Virus record (IMG/VR): IMGVR_UViG_3300044644_002048
Location: 1 to 64,000 of that record
Reading direction: 5' to 3' (one strand)
Length of the DNA stretch: 64,000 nucleotides
Origin: a virus
The translations under genes were made by a program, and so were the position numbers. The notes under the pieces are model-generated. The model was not told where the DNA came from. It saw nothing but the letters and a program-made list of their open reading frames with translations, and did not search any database. This document shows, piece after piece, positions 52,393 to 60,254 of the stretch (position 1 is its first letter; each line of letters begins with the position of its first letter).

Positions 52393-52774
52393 CTATTTTC
52401 AGATGCGTAGTATTATTAGTTAAGCTTTTGTATTCATATAAAAAAGTATCATCATCAAGATACCAACATAATCTATCTTCATTCCATGAAACTTCCCATC
52501 TACCCCAATCATCTTCACTTTCGAAGTATAATAGAATATCGCCTTCAAAGATTTCGACACCTTCCGAATCGAAGATTCCAGTACTTTGTTGGATAACTAT
52601 ATCATCTTCATTAAGAGATATCCAGCCCCTTTTATCTCTGTCATAGACAGCAACATCTACGCCCCACTTACTATCAGTATAATCTTTGAGATTAAAAATA
52701 GGGTCTTCCTCGTCCCACGGATCTAGGAATCTCTTCTCAATCTTGTGCCAAACTCGAAAGTGAAATTTCCTCAA
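52352..52774 (-). CDS. YopX-family protein
   Basis: 140 aa from TTG 52774 with GAGAGG upstream. FHFRVWHKIEKRFLDP and the C-terminal QSTGIFDSEGVEIFEGDILL match YopX, a phage/prophage family of unknown function. The beta-rich core is complete. Confidence 0.78.
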   Translation of the reverse strand: MRKFHFRVWHKIEKRFLDPWDEEDPIFNLKDYTDSKWGVDVAVYDRDKRGWISLNEDDIVIQQSTGIFDSEGVEIFEGDILLYFESEDDWGRWEVSWNEDRLCWYLDDDTFLYEYKSLTNNTTHLKIDGHIYEDTEIRDS

Positions 52775-52790
52775 AGTATATCATCCTCTC

Positions 52791-52809
52791 TGGCCATCTT
52801 AGATGGCCA
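52791..52809. repeat. Perfect inverted repeat centred on a stop codon
   Basis: TGGCCATC and GATGGCCA flank the stop codon of the polymerase N-terminal gene (TAA on the minus strand at 52799-52801). No T-run follows. It could be a protein-binding site, an RNA hairpin limiting translation of the YopX gene, or a scar of the event that split the polymerase gene. Confidence 0.55.
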
Positions 52810-53755
52810 CATCTCGCCACACGTCCACGAAGGGGCACTCATCAAAGCTTAAATGCTTAGGATAAGATCTGGCTGCGTTAAAGAACCGACTAAATAGGAG
52901 TCCGTAGGGTAAGGGATCGATTAGTGTGATACCAGTAAGGTAAGATACTAAACAGCCCGAAGCCGACCCTCTTCCTGCCCCGACCAATACACCTTTTTGT
53001 CTAGCTTCGTTGCAGAAGTCCTGAACAATAAGAAAATAACCAGCCAAATTATTTAGCTCAATTACCTTCATCTCTTTGTTGAGTCGATCCCTATATCTAG
53101 GGATCTCGTCAACCGGGATCATTTTACTAAAGCCAATTTCAACAAGGTCTCGTAGTAATTCAATCTCAGGCTTGTCTCCAGCGAAACCGGGCAGCTTAGG
53201 ACTCGTAAAAAAGGAATAGGGCTCTATAAGACCAAGGAATTCAGACATTCTCGGGGCGACTATTTCAGACGGAAACTCATAGCCCTTAGTATTTTCTACT
53301 AATTTGGTTATGGTTGTCTTGTTTGCCATAGCCCTAAGAATTCTGTATGATTCTTCATCAGACACATCAATATATCTGCAATCTCTAAGACCTAAATCAG
53401 TCTCAGAGAAGCGAATTTTGAACTTTTCTTCATCGGAAACGAAGATAAGGTTTTCTGACTGGAATACAGAAGGCTCAATCGGCATAGAATGGGCGATGTT
53501 GTTAACTAAACTAATTAACTCATACCATCCAGTTAGATTTCTAGCGAAGACTTTGTACTGTAAGTCACAACCAATTATGGGAATAATCCCATGATTTTGG
53601 CAACATTCCACGAAATCTACTGCTGCTGATAGTGTACCGAAATCACATAGGCCGACATGAGTATGTCCAAGTTTTTTTGCAGCCAACACCAAATCTATTG
53701 GCTTATTAAAAGCTTGTAGTACTGAATAATGAGTACGATTAAGTAATTGGGCCAT
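52799..53755 (-). CDS. DNA polymerase III alpha, N-terminal part (PHP + GRGSA region)
   Basis: 318 aa from ATG 53755 (AAGGA upstream). Residues about 1-200 are a PHP-like domain; its HxH motif is degenerate (NRTHYSVLQ), so the phosphoesterase is probably inactive. Then GYFLIVQDFCNEARQKGVLV and GAGRGSASGCLVSYLTG match DnaE up to RFFNAARS, the exact point before PDIDxDF. The last 20 residues are unrelated to DnaE. The catalytic Asp residues are in the other gene (46747-50250). Confidence 0.85.
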   Translation of the reverse strand: MAQLLNRTHYSVLQAFNKPIDLVLAAKKLGHTHVGLCDFGTLSAAVDFVECCQNHGIIPIIGCDLQYKVFARNLTGWYELISLVNNIAHSMPIEPSVFQSENLIFVSDEEKFKIRFSETDLGLRDCRYIDVSDEESYRILRAMANKTTITKLVENTKGYEFPSEIVAPRMSEFLGLIEPYSFFTSPKLPGFAGDKPEIELLRDLVEIGFSKMIPVDEIPRYRDRLNKEMKVIELNNLAGYFLIVQDFCNEARQKGVLVGAGRGSASGCLVSYLTGITLIDPLPYGLLFSRFFNAARSYPKHLSFDECPFVDVWRDVAI

Positions 53756-53756
53756 T

Positions 53757-53894
53757 TTATTTCCTTGATGTTGGTACAACCGTAGTTATAAGACCTACGA
53801 ATAGAAAAAATCCCCAACCACCTTTGTCTTGTGAAGCCAAATAAGCTGCTGATACTATTGACGTGATTGATACGAGATTATACAGAAGAACCAT
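53757..53894 (-). CDS. Small membrane protein (45 aa)
   Basis: A short frame from ATG 53894 to TAA 53757-53759, overlapping the previous gene's 3' end by 17 bp. Hydrophobic segments (YNLVSITSIVSAAYLA and GFFLFVGLITTVV) flank a short polar turn. It sits just before the polymerase gene. Confidence 0.45.
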   Translation of the reverse strand: MVLLYNLVSITSIVSAAYLASQDKGGWGFFLFVGLITTVVPTSRK

Positions 53895-54270
53895 GGAACA
53901 CAGCCTTTCTATTTTCGTCAATAAATTGCCCAATTTCTACATGAGTCATATCACTATTATCATTTAGACTAACTAGACTTGTGTGTGGTTCTATTCGTTC
54001 AAGCCATTTTTTCTTTACATATTCTTTTTTTATATTTCCGGCACCGGATACGCCAATAGCTTTTCCAGTTAACTTAAAGTCGTCAAGATCCTCATTATGT
54101 AATCCTTCTACCTCATTCCTATTAGGCAATTCTTCTATTCCACAAACCTTAACGGCAACACCTAAGCAACACATACACTGGTTAAGTGTGTTCATAGCCC
54201 CTTTAAGTTTTCGGGTTTTCCCCGATTTGAGGGTGTCGATCCATAGCTTTTGATATTTGTTCAGTCTCAT
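53878..54270 (-). CDS. Conserved phage protein of unknown function
   Basis: 130 aa. Features: MNTLNQCMCCLGVAVKVCGIEE (Cys-rich turn) and LNDNSDMTHVEIGQFIDENR at the C-terminus, a pattern familiar from small phage proteins with a CCLG motif. Function unknown. Confidence 0.6.
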   Translation of the reverse strand: MRLNKYQKLWIDTLKSGKTRKLKGAMNTLNQCMCCLGVAVKVCGIEELPNRNEVEGLHNEDLDDFKLTGKAIGVSGAGNIKKEYVKKKWLERIEPHTSLVSLNDNSDMTHVEIGQFIDENRKAVFHGSSV

Positions 54271-54486
54271 TTATCTTCTCCTAATAATGTAACCACGACC
54301 AAATGGCCTGATCATTTCTTTTTTACTGATATACCCGTTTCCAAACTTTCGTACTATATCCGTAGAACCATTTCGTGTAACGATTATATTTTGGCCAAAT
54401 TTACGAATTTCATCCCCCAGACTCTGGGAAGATATCGCTAGGATGATCAATAGGAAAAAAGATCGGCAAATTATACCATTCACCAT
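54271..54486 (-). CDS. Secreted basic repeat peptide
   Basis: 71 aa from ATG 54486. A signal peptide (SFFLLIILAISSQSLG) is followed by three tandem repeats of the form (I/V)R(K/P)FGxx(I/Y)I, at IRKFGQNIIV, VRKFGNGYIS and IRPFGRGYII, ending RRR. A cationic repeat peptide exported by the host may bind envelope polymers or act on the membrane. No family recognised. Confidence 0.5.
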   Translation of the reverse strand: MVNGIICRSFFLLIILAISSQSLGDEIRKFGQNIIVTRNGSTDIVRKFGNGYISKKEMIRPFGRGYIIRRR

Positions 54487-54826
54487 TGAAGAAATCTGAT
54501 GGTTTTTTGCCGGACGATTGGAGGGTATCAACAAGAACCTCCCATATTTCTCTAACAGGCGATGAAAAAGCATTTTTAGATCCTTTGTTGCTACTTAACC
54601 AAAATTCAATAGAACCACTTATATCTGATGGCTGCACTGAATATTCTGGTAGGAGTGTTTCAGTAAATGAAATCAAAACATCTTCGTGTACTGGAATGAA
54701 TGGGCATTGTGCCTTTAGTTTATTACTAACATAGGAGATAGCGATAAACCATATGGGCGTATCTTCGTCTTTACCGACAATCATCACATGATAATAACCA
54801 TCGAAATAAACTTCGCCGATCTTCAT
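54410..54826 (-). CDS. Hypothetical protein
   Basis: 138 aa, beginning MKIGEVYFDGYYHVMIVGKD, beta-rich, with a helix near residue 90. Its 3' end overlaps the secreted peptide gene by 77 bp. No family recognised. Confidence 0.5.
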   Translation of the reverse strand: MKIGEVYFDGYYHVMIVGKDEDTPIWFIAISYVSNKLKAQCPFIPVHEDVLISFTETLLPEYSVQPSDISGSIEFWLSSNKGSKNAFSSPVREIWEVLVDTLQSSGKKPSDFFNGEWYNLPIFFPIDHPSDIFPESGG

Positions 54827-55086
54827 TATACCTTCCTTTTTGGTGGAGTCCAGCCTTGTTCTAGTAAATCTTTCTCTAATTTCTGGGTCATTTTGGTATG
54901 AGGCATATAAAAGAAAAGATGACCTGATACGTTACCGAAAACAAAAGAAACAAACGGGGATGCAAAGATAGAATCCTGCACGAATCTACTGATTGATGAA
55001 TCTACCCCATAGAAGCATACTACAATAAGATCATATATACCGAGACCTATCATGCATGCAAGGCAAATTATAGCTGTTTTAGACAT
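54826..55086 (-). CDS. Membrane protein
   Basis: 86 aa with an N-terminal membrane segment (AIICLACMIGLGIYDLIVVC) and a second hydrophobic stretch (FASPFVSFVFGNVSGHLFFY), then a charged C-terminus with LLEQGWTPPKRK. Unknown. Confidence 0.5.
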   Translation of the reverse strand: MSKTAIICLACMIGLGIYDLIVVCFYGVDSSISRFVQDSIFASPFVSFVFGNVSGHLFFYMPHTKMTQKLEKDLLEQGWTPPKRKV

Positions 55087-55345
55087 ACTTATCTTCTATA
55101 ACCTCGAAAAAAACTTTTGGCACATTAATTAAATATTGACGATCTCCATCTATACAACCATCTGACCAAACTAATATATTACAATAATCTGGTTTTCTTC
55201 CAGTTAAAGTCTTTGGTGGCGTTTCTACAGATATGACTTCGAATGGGACTGGTTTTATTTGTATCGCTTTTGTTTCGTAAAGTCCCATAAAGCCACCACC
55301 TTTTTGTTCTAACACAAAAGTTGGTTCATGAAATTTTATAATCAT
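55079..55345 (-). CDS. Hypothetical protein
   Basis: 88 aa, mostly beta, with GGGFMGLYETK. It overlaps the membrane-protein gene by 8 bp. No family recognised. Confidence 0.5.
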   Translation of the reverse strand: MIIKFHEPTFVLEQKGGGFMGLYETKAIQIKPVPFEVISVETPPKTLTGRKPDYCNILVWSDGCIDGDRQYLINVPKVFFEVIEDKYV

Positions 55346-55351
55346 TAGTAC

Positions 55352-55855
55352 TCAAAATTTCTCCCTAGTGTCTTCGACACTCGATAAAGTAGAAATATGA
55401 TTTAATTGGTCGATCCTTATAGACCTACAATCTTCTTTCACTTCAAAAGACCCATCCATATCTCCCTTCTTTTGGGCGATTCCGTCAGACAAAAGTCTTT
55501 CTTTCGTTATATACCCCAAAAGCCAGCACTTCTTCTTAGTGAGATCTACCCTAGCGAATACGTATTGATCTGTATCGTTGCCAAGCTGGTATTCCATTAC
55601 AGAGCATAGATAATTCCCCTTTGGTTTTGACGAGGCTGATTTGGTCTTTACATCCACCCTCTTTTCTTTTATGAGGATATCATGATCATAATTATCAACT
55701 ATAATCCCGCCAGTATATTTAGCGGTTATAATTTCCCCTATGAAACCTACAACATTTCCTTTACCATAGAGTCTTGACGATGACAATATGCCCATCAATT
55801 CACTACGTCTCTCAGCTTCGATGATATCATCATCATATATGTCAAACTCTATCAT
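55352..55855 (-). CDS. PD-(D/E)XK nuclease-like protein
   Basis: 167 aa. NVVGFIGEIITAKYTG (Glu), DNYDHDILI (Asp) and RVDVKTKSA (D-x-K) form the catalytic pattern of restriction-endonuclease-like folds. Resembles small phage nucleases that may degrade host or foreign DNA. Substrate unknown. Confidence 0.65.
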   Translation of the reverse strand: MIEFDIYDDDIIEAERRSELMGILSSSRLYGKGNVVGFIGEIITAKYTGGIIVDNYDHDILIKEKRVDVKTKSASSKPKGNYLCSVMEYQLGNDTDQYVFARVDLTKKKCWLLGYITKERLLSDGIAQKKGDMDGSFEVKEDCRSIRIDQLNHISTLSSVEDTREKF

Positions 55856-56028
55856 TTTTTACTCCGTTGTAGGATCTCAGAAATCTGTTCGAGTTCTAGG
55901 GAACTTAAACCTTTTCTGTATTCATGATCAGAAACAAGCTGGGAAAATTTACCTTCCTTAGTAATCTGCCCAACTATTTTGTTTTGTGTATCCACCACTA
56001 AAGTTTTCGTTTTATCTAAATAGAACAT
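55852..56028 (-). CDS. Small protein (58 aa)
   Basis: A short frame from ATG 56028 to TGA 55852 with a near-consensus GGAGGAAT ribosome site. The N-terminal half is beta (LVVDTQNKIVGQIT) and the C-terminal half helical. It overlaps both neighbours (ATGA-type with the nuclease gene). Unknown. Confidence 0.55.
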   Translation of the reverse strand: MFYLDKTKTLVVDTQNKIVGQITKEGKFSQLVSDHEYRKGLSSLELEQISEILQRSKK

Positions 56029-56252
56029 TATTCCTCCACTATTTTTAATTCCCCAACAAAATTTGATACAACCTGATATGCACTACATCTCAACTTTTGA
56101 CAACTACAATCAGTTGGTATAGATACCACATCAGCCGGATGAATCTTGCATATCATTATGTGATGATGTGATTTAACATATTCTAGGGTTCCCACATGGA
56201 ATCCACTACCACAACCGTTATTCCTATTATCGTCAACCTTATTTCTTGGCAT
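56028..56252 (-). CDS. C-terminal fragment of an RIIB-like protein
   Basis: 74 aa from ATG 56252. GSGFHVGTLEYV, KIHPADVVSIP and CSCQKLRCSAYQVVS match the conserved C-terminus of RIIB-like phage proteins, normally about 300 aa. Similar sequence continues upstream in frame (GDFVDAHSRSYRNNIGDH) but meets TAG at 56370-56372. So the gene is probably decayed or truncated at its 5' end. Confidence 0.6.
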   Translation of the reverse strand: MPRNKVDDNRNNGCGSGFHVGTLEYVKSHHHIMICKIHPADVVSIPTDCSCQKLRCSAYQVVSNFVGELKIVEE

Positions 56253-56427
56253 ATGATTATGGTCGCCAATGTTATTTCTATATGAACGACTATGAGCATC
56301 AACGAAATCCCCATTTTTTAGGGGTCTTCCAAGAGCATCTAACTTGTCTGGCCCAGATCTGTTAATATGCTAAAATCTACTTGGGATCAAGAATCTTTCA
56401 TACAAATTTGTAGAAATGTTGCAAAAA

Positions 56428-56877
56428 CTAATCCAGAGAATAAATAAACCATTTACCAAAATTAGTAAAAGGTTCTAGTATTTCTAGAACTATCTTTTTA
56501 TTTGCTCCACCCAAATTGCAACCTATCCAAGGTAGACCTATATGTTTGCTAGAAAGATCAAAATCTCTAACAAAACATTCTAGGCTTCTTTTGAGGGCAC
56601 CATACTCGAATCTTCTGTAGTTTGTACCATAGTCAAACTGAGTATATAAGTTTACCACAGTAAGTCTATTATAAATTGTATGTGAATAGCCACCTATCCG
56701 TTCGGCTGGAGTTCTAACATCCTCAATATCTACCTTATAGGCTGATGGCCAAGTAGATCTGATTAGTTTGGCTACTCCTGCCCCCATAGTAGAATAACAA
56801 TTACATCCATGTAAAAGAAAATCTATCTCATTTGAGAGACCGGCTTTAATAAGATCGCCCTTCACTATCTCAATCAT
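56428..56877 (-). CDS. Macro domain protein (ADP-ribose-binding)
   Basis: 149 aa. GDLIKAGLSNEIDFLLHGCN and STMGAGVAKLI are the macro-domain binding segments for ADP-ribose. HIGLPWIGCNLGGANKKIV is the second loop region. It could remove ADP-ribose marks or hydrolyse ADP-ribose derivatives, which in phages may counter host NAD-consuming defence; the latter is inference. Confidence 0.82.
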   Translation of the reverse strand: MIEIVKGDLIKAGLSNEIDFLLHGCNCYSTMGAGVAKLIRSTWPSAYKVDIEDVRTPAERIGGYSHTIYNRLTVVNLYTQFDYGTNYRRFEYGALKRSLECFVRDFDLSSKHIGLPWIGCNLGGANKKIVLEILEPFTNFGKWFIYSLD

Positions 56878-57043
56878 CTAATCTAATCCTAAATGCTACT
56901 GGTAGTACTAAAAACATAGCGATAATTCCTGTTATTGTAGATGCTCCATCGTCGAAACCAAAACTTTCTGCTATGTGACAATATCCATTACATACGCCAA
57001 TCAAAAACATGTATATAATTACGAATCTACAAATCTCTTTCAT
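56870..57043 (-). CDS. Small membrane protein (57 aa)
   Basis: A short frame from ATG 57043 to TGA 56870, overlapping the macro-domain start by 8 bp and the upstream stop by 4 bp. Two hydrophobic stretches (CRFVIIYMFLIGVCNGY and TGIIAMFLVLPVAF). Unknown. Confidence 0.5.
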   Translation of the reverse strand: MKEICRFVIIYMFLIGVCNGYCHIAESFGFDDGASTITGIIAMFLVLPVAFRIRLDD

Positions 57044-57264
57044 ATTAACTTTTTCCTTTTAAGGAGCGTTCTTATATTCTTATATTCCTTGTATACACAA
57101 ACAAAAAAGGGCTCAGACCATAAGTCAGAACCCTTATCTTTATGCATTTCTTCGTAATATTTTTCCCAATCACGAAGTTTTCTAATTGCTGCTTGTACTA
57201 CATATTGGCTTGGGTCTTTGAATGAAAGTTCGTATTCGAGTTCTGATATGAAGTCTCTAGCCAC
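57040..57264 (-). CDS. Hypothetical helical protein
   Basis: 74 aa, helical, charged, with YEEMHKDKGSDLW in the middle and a basic C-terminus. It overlaps the VWA gene end by 67 bp in another frame. Confidence 0.5.
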   Translation of the reverse strand: MARDFISELEYELSFKDPSQYVVQAAIRKLRDWEKYYEEMHKDKGSDLWSEPFFVCVYKEYKNIRTLLKRKKLI

Positions 57265-57734
57265 TTTTTAAATTCCTCAATTGTAAAACAGAAGAAACCT
57301 TCTATATTTACCATCTTATCCAGATATACCATTATACATGTTTTACCATATGGTTTTGGTACTTCTGAAAATTCTCCGTCTGTTATGACTATAAGTAGAT
57401 CTGGTTTCATCTCGTAGTGGGAAACATGGTCTACCGCTTGTTTCGGGTAGATTCCACCTCCACCAAGACATCTTATACCACGACGAAGGGATTGATCAAG
57501 GGCTAATCCATAATAATCGGGAACTTTTTCGGTGATATCTGTTTTGGTGTAGTCATCACCACCAGACGCATAAATAGTCAGACTTTCACATCGTTCCTTT
57601 AGTTCAACAACCAAACTTATAGCAGAGTCAAGCATAGATTCTATAAATAGCATAGAACATGATGAATCTACTATAAGTAAGGTTTCCCCACCAATTTTTG
57701 GTAAAGAAGCGAGATGTTGAATATCGTACATCAT
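57198..57734 (-). CDS. VWA-domain protein A (TROVE/Ro-like type)
   Basis: 178 aa. TLLIVDSSCSMLFIESML is the MIDAS motif (DxSxS); LGGGGIYPKQAVDHV and LLIVITDGEFSEVP give the remaining metal ligands (T and D). The arrangement resembles the VWA half of Ro/TROVE proteins, although no TROVE ring is visible. Adjacent to a second VWA gene with a 4-bp overlap. Confidence 0.78.
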   Translation of the reverse strand: MMYDIQHLASLPKIGGETLLIVDSSCSMLFIESMLDSAISLVVELKERCESLTIYASGGDDYTKTDITEKVPDYYGLALDQSLRRGIRCLGGGGIYPKQAVDHVSHYEMKPDLLIVITDGEFSEVPKPYGKTCIMVYLDKMVNIEGFFCFTIEEFKKWLETSYQNSNTNFHSKTQANM

Positions 57735-58342
57735 CCGAAAATTCCCATAGTTTGTTTTTCTGATGTGTCGTAGCTGTTCACTACGATCTCATTACGACTT
57801 GATTGACCTCTCATACGTGTAACTTTAGAGATTGTTGCATCGTACATACCAGTGGTTTTTACTTTCTGGTCCACAGCATAAGCATCAGCAACAGTCTGCA
57901 TGTCTGTTGCTAAACCAATATCTGTACACAGAAATGTAGTTTCAAATCCAGAGTTCCTGATAGCATTAATAGCTTCAGTCTTCGTCGTAGAACCCTGATT
58001 ATTTAAACCATCTGTAACAACAACAAAAATAACAAGGGGCTTTTTCTTCTTGTTCTTCTTGATCTTGTTTACATATGTGGTGGTTTCATTGACAGCCTGT
58101 ACAATGGTATTATAAAGGCGGGTCATCCCTCTTGGAACAAGTGTGTAAGACTTATCCTTAATAGGTGTATTTCTATACACAACATTAATATCACTATCAA
58201 ACTCATAAAGGGAAAGTGTACAATCTCCTAAGTTTGCGTCTGATTGAGATGCTAGAAATCGATTAATACCGTTTTCGGCTTCTCGCTTGATTGAATCCAT
58301 ACTTCCTGAACGATCAATTACCATACAAATGTGAGTGTTCAT
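57731..58342 (-). CDS. VWA-domain protein B
   Basis: 203 aa. HICMVIDRSGSMDSIKREA (MIDAS DxSxS), VPRGMTRLYNTIVQA (T) and FVVVTDGLNNQGS (D). It has a good GGGG ribosome site. VWA proteins usually assemble with ATPases or nucleic-acid-binding partners; the partner here could be the large unknown protein at 61031. Confidence 0.82.
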   Translation of the reverse strand: MNTHICMVIDRSGSMDSIKREAENGINRFLASQSDANLGDCTLSLYEFDSDINVVYRNTPIKDKSYTLVPRGMTRLYNTIVQAVNETTTYVNKIKKNKKKKPLVIFVVVTDGLNNQGSTTKTEAINAIRNSGFETTFLCTDIGLATDMQTVADAYAVDQKVKTTGMYDATISKVTRMRGQSSRNEIVVNSYDTSEKQTMGIFG

Positions 58343-58397
58343 ATTTTCCCCTTTAAGTGTTGTTAACCAAAACCTTCACTATATTATAGTCTGAAAA

Positions 58398-58859
58398 TCA
58401 GAATAATTCCTTAGCCGTATTCTCGAAAATGCGGATAAGTTGTGGGCTCATTTCAAAACGTTGTCCATTTATCTCAATAGACTTCAAAATGTTGCCGTCA
58501 TTATGTCTCTCGCTCGCAGCCTTCCAATCCGCCAGCATTTCAACTAGGTCGAGGAGCGTCATATCGTCGATACCTCGCTTATGATGCTCTGGGTGATGTC
58601 GATTATTAGCGTAGTGATGATCTAACGCAGGCTTGATTGCTGCTAAATACCCTTTATATTCATCACTACCATAAGTACATGTCGCCAACTTTGGAGTATA
58701 TTCTGTAAAAGCTTCAACCTCTGGCGACTCAAGCTTGCTCTGATCGTGTTTTTCTCCCCTATCGAGAAGATTACGAATTACCAAATTAAGGTAGTTCCTA
58801 ACCTTTTCGATATGACGCATTGTTACGTAGTTTGTAGCTTGTTGATCAGGTGTTAGCAT
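58398..58859 (-). CDS. DUF5662-like protein
   Basis: 153 aa. EKHDQSKLESPEVEAF and NNRHHPEHH are the histidine/aspartate signature of a phage family related to HD-type metal hydrolases. It could act on nucleotides; activity unproven. Confidence 0.72.
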   Translation of the reverse strand: MLTPDQQATNYVTMRHIEKVRNYLNLVIRNLLDRGEKHDQSKLESPEVEAFTEYTPKLATCTYGSDEYKGYLAAIKPALDHHYANNRHHPEHHKRGIDDMTLLDLVEMLADWKAASERHNDGNILKSIEINGQRFEMSPQLIRIFENTAKELF

Positions 58860-59185
58860 TTATAGAAACCCTCTAGAACTTGTTTAAAAATTTCAGGATC
58901 GATTTGACAGTCGTCATCTTGGATTAATGGTTCTTGTCTATATCCCCTAACAATCTCTTGCGTAGCAAAGCATTTTGCATCATGTAACTCATAATGCTCA
59001 TAATCATCTATTTTAAGAATTGTGGCTATAATCCACCCAAAGTCTGGATTGTAAACCATAAATCCAACATCATACGTATGACCTTTAATACATCTACATG
59101 TATCAATTATTTCCCCGCGAAGTGTAATATCTGGAGAATCTTGAATACATAAAATGCGATCTTTATTTTTGAATGGCGGATTCAT
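58853..59185 (-). CDS. Hypothetical protein
   Basis: 110 aa with Cys pairs (CRCIKG) and an acidic C-terminal third. It starts within the upstream gene (23-bp overlap) and overlaps the DUF5662 start by 7 bp. No family recognised. Confidence 0.5.
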   Translation of the reverse strand: MNPPFKNKDRILCIQDSPDITLRGEIIDTCRCIKGHTYDVGFMVYNPDFGWIIATILKIDDYEHYELHDAKCFATQEIVRGYRQEPLIQDDDCQIDPEIFKQVLEGFYKC

Positions 59186-59396
59186 AATTTTTCCTATTTA
59201 CAGACCACCTATTAGCATCAGCCAATCCAGTATCCAGTCTGCTTCGTAGAGTCTTATATACTCCACGTTCGTCTTTACAGAGAACTTCGTCTTCAGACAA
59301 GATATGCCCATCAAGATTTACGATCATATCAGTATGAGATCCGTAGGGCGATTTTCCAGTCCAAATTGTACCAACATCATGCTTGCTTTTTGCCAT
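59163..59396 (-). CDS. Hypothetical protein
   Basis: 77 aa, mixed, with GTIWTGKSPYGSHTDMI. The start overlaps the upstream stop by one base. Unknown. Confidence 0.5.
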   Translation of the reverse strand: MAKSKHDVGTIWTGKSPYGSHTDMIVNLDGHILSEDEVLCKDERGVYKTLRSRLDTGLADANRWSVNRKNYESAIQK

Positions 59397-60205
59397 TAGT
59401 CAACACCTTCTTCAGAATAAGACTGTAACGACGTATTTTCCAGAGCGAAATACCAACCCTTTAGGTTTAGGGAAACGTGTTGAGGATGACTGACGGATGG
59501 TGTTCTAAACACAGGAATGGGATTCCCACCATTTATATTAAGCGTGTCCTCAACTAGATAAGCTCGACTAAAACTTACCTTGTGTGGATTTGATGTAATT
59601 TTATCATTTCTACCTCTAAGAATGTAGCAACTATCGCTAATTTTTTCTTTGATGTAGTCTTTTGGATCATCTGTTTTAACGAAAAACCATTCGCCCTGAC
59701 GATGAAAGTCCATATCTCTAATATATTCTGGAATAAGACACTCATACGCATGTTCTATAGAATAAACAGTTTCTGGTAATAAAACTCCAAAATACTGATC
59801 ATCATCTATTCCTAGTAAAATAGACTTACTTCCATAACCGAACAGAACAGATGCTGGTTTATGCCAGTAATCTTTTGCTATTTTTGTAAATCCAAATCCC
59901 GGAGAGGTTTTAGAATGTGTTCTAATATCTGTGCTACTATCTCTCAGATGTAGATGAATCATAGAATCTAGATATTTTGTGTAATTATAATTAGGCTCTG
60001 AAGATCCTGACATGAATCTAGACAGGCATCTAAAAGAGATAGTTATTGCATCGTCATCATCTGCGTATGTGTTTGCGTCCTGATCACCATTAAGAAATAA
60101 TTTGTCATCAATAAAAGTAGCAGATGGTACTTTATGATTTCTCCTATAGAAACAACCGTGTCTTTCTCGGCATGATCTCAAAAAACTAAAGGTATCGTAG
60201 TTCAT
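59396..60205 (-). CDS. Conserved phage protein of unknown function
   Basis: 269 aa. Beta-rich with SKSILLGIDDDQYFGVLLPE and HRQGEWFFVKTDDP, segments I associate with a phage family lacking a function. The N-terminus has CRERHGCFYRRNHK, a Cys/His-rich basic patch. Confidence 0.6.
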   Translation of the reverse strand: MNYDTFSFLRSCRERHGCFYRRNHKVPSATFIDDKLFLNGDQDANTYADDDDAITISFRCLSRFMSGSSEPNYNYTKYLDSMIHLHLRDSSTDIRTHSKTSPGFGFTKIAKDYWHKPASVLFGYGSKSILLGIDDDQYFGVLLPETVYSIEHAYECLIPEYIRDMDFHRQGEWFFVKTDDPKDYIKEKISDSCYILRGRNDKITSNPHKVSFSRAYLVEDTLNINGGNPIPVFRTPSVSHPQHVSLNLKGWYFALENTSLQSYSEEGVD

Positions 60206-60254
60206 GTTAATTCTTTCTATGAAAAGTGATTATTAAATTCCTATGTAGGAATTA

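Noticed and set aside
52799-53755. Trans-splicing split intein joining the two polymerase parts
   Set aside because: The end of the N-terminal protein and the start of the C-terminal protein lack intein blocks A/B and F/G.
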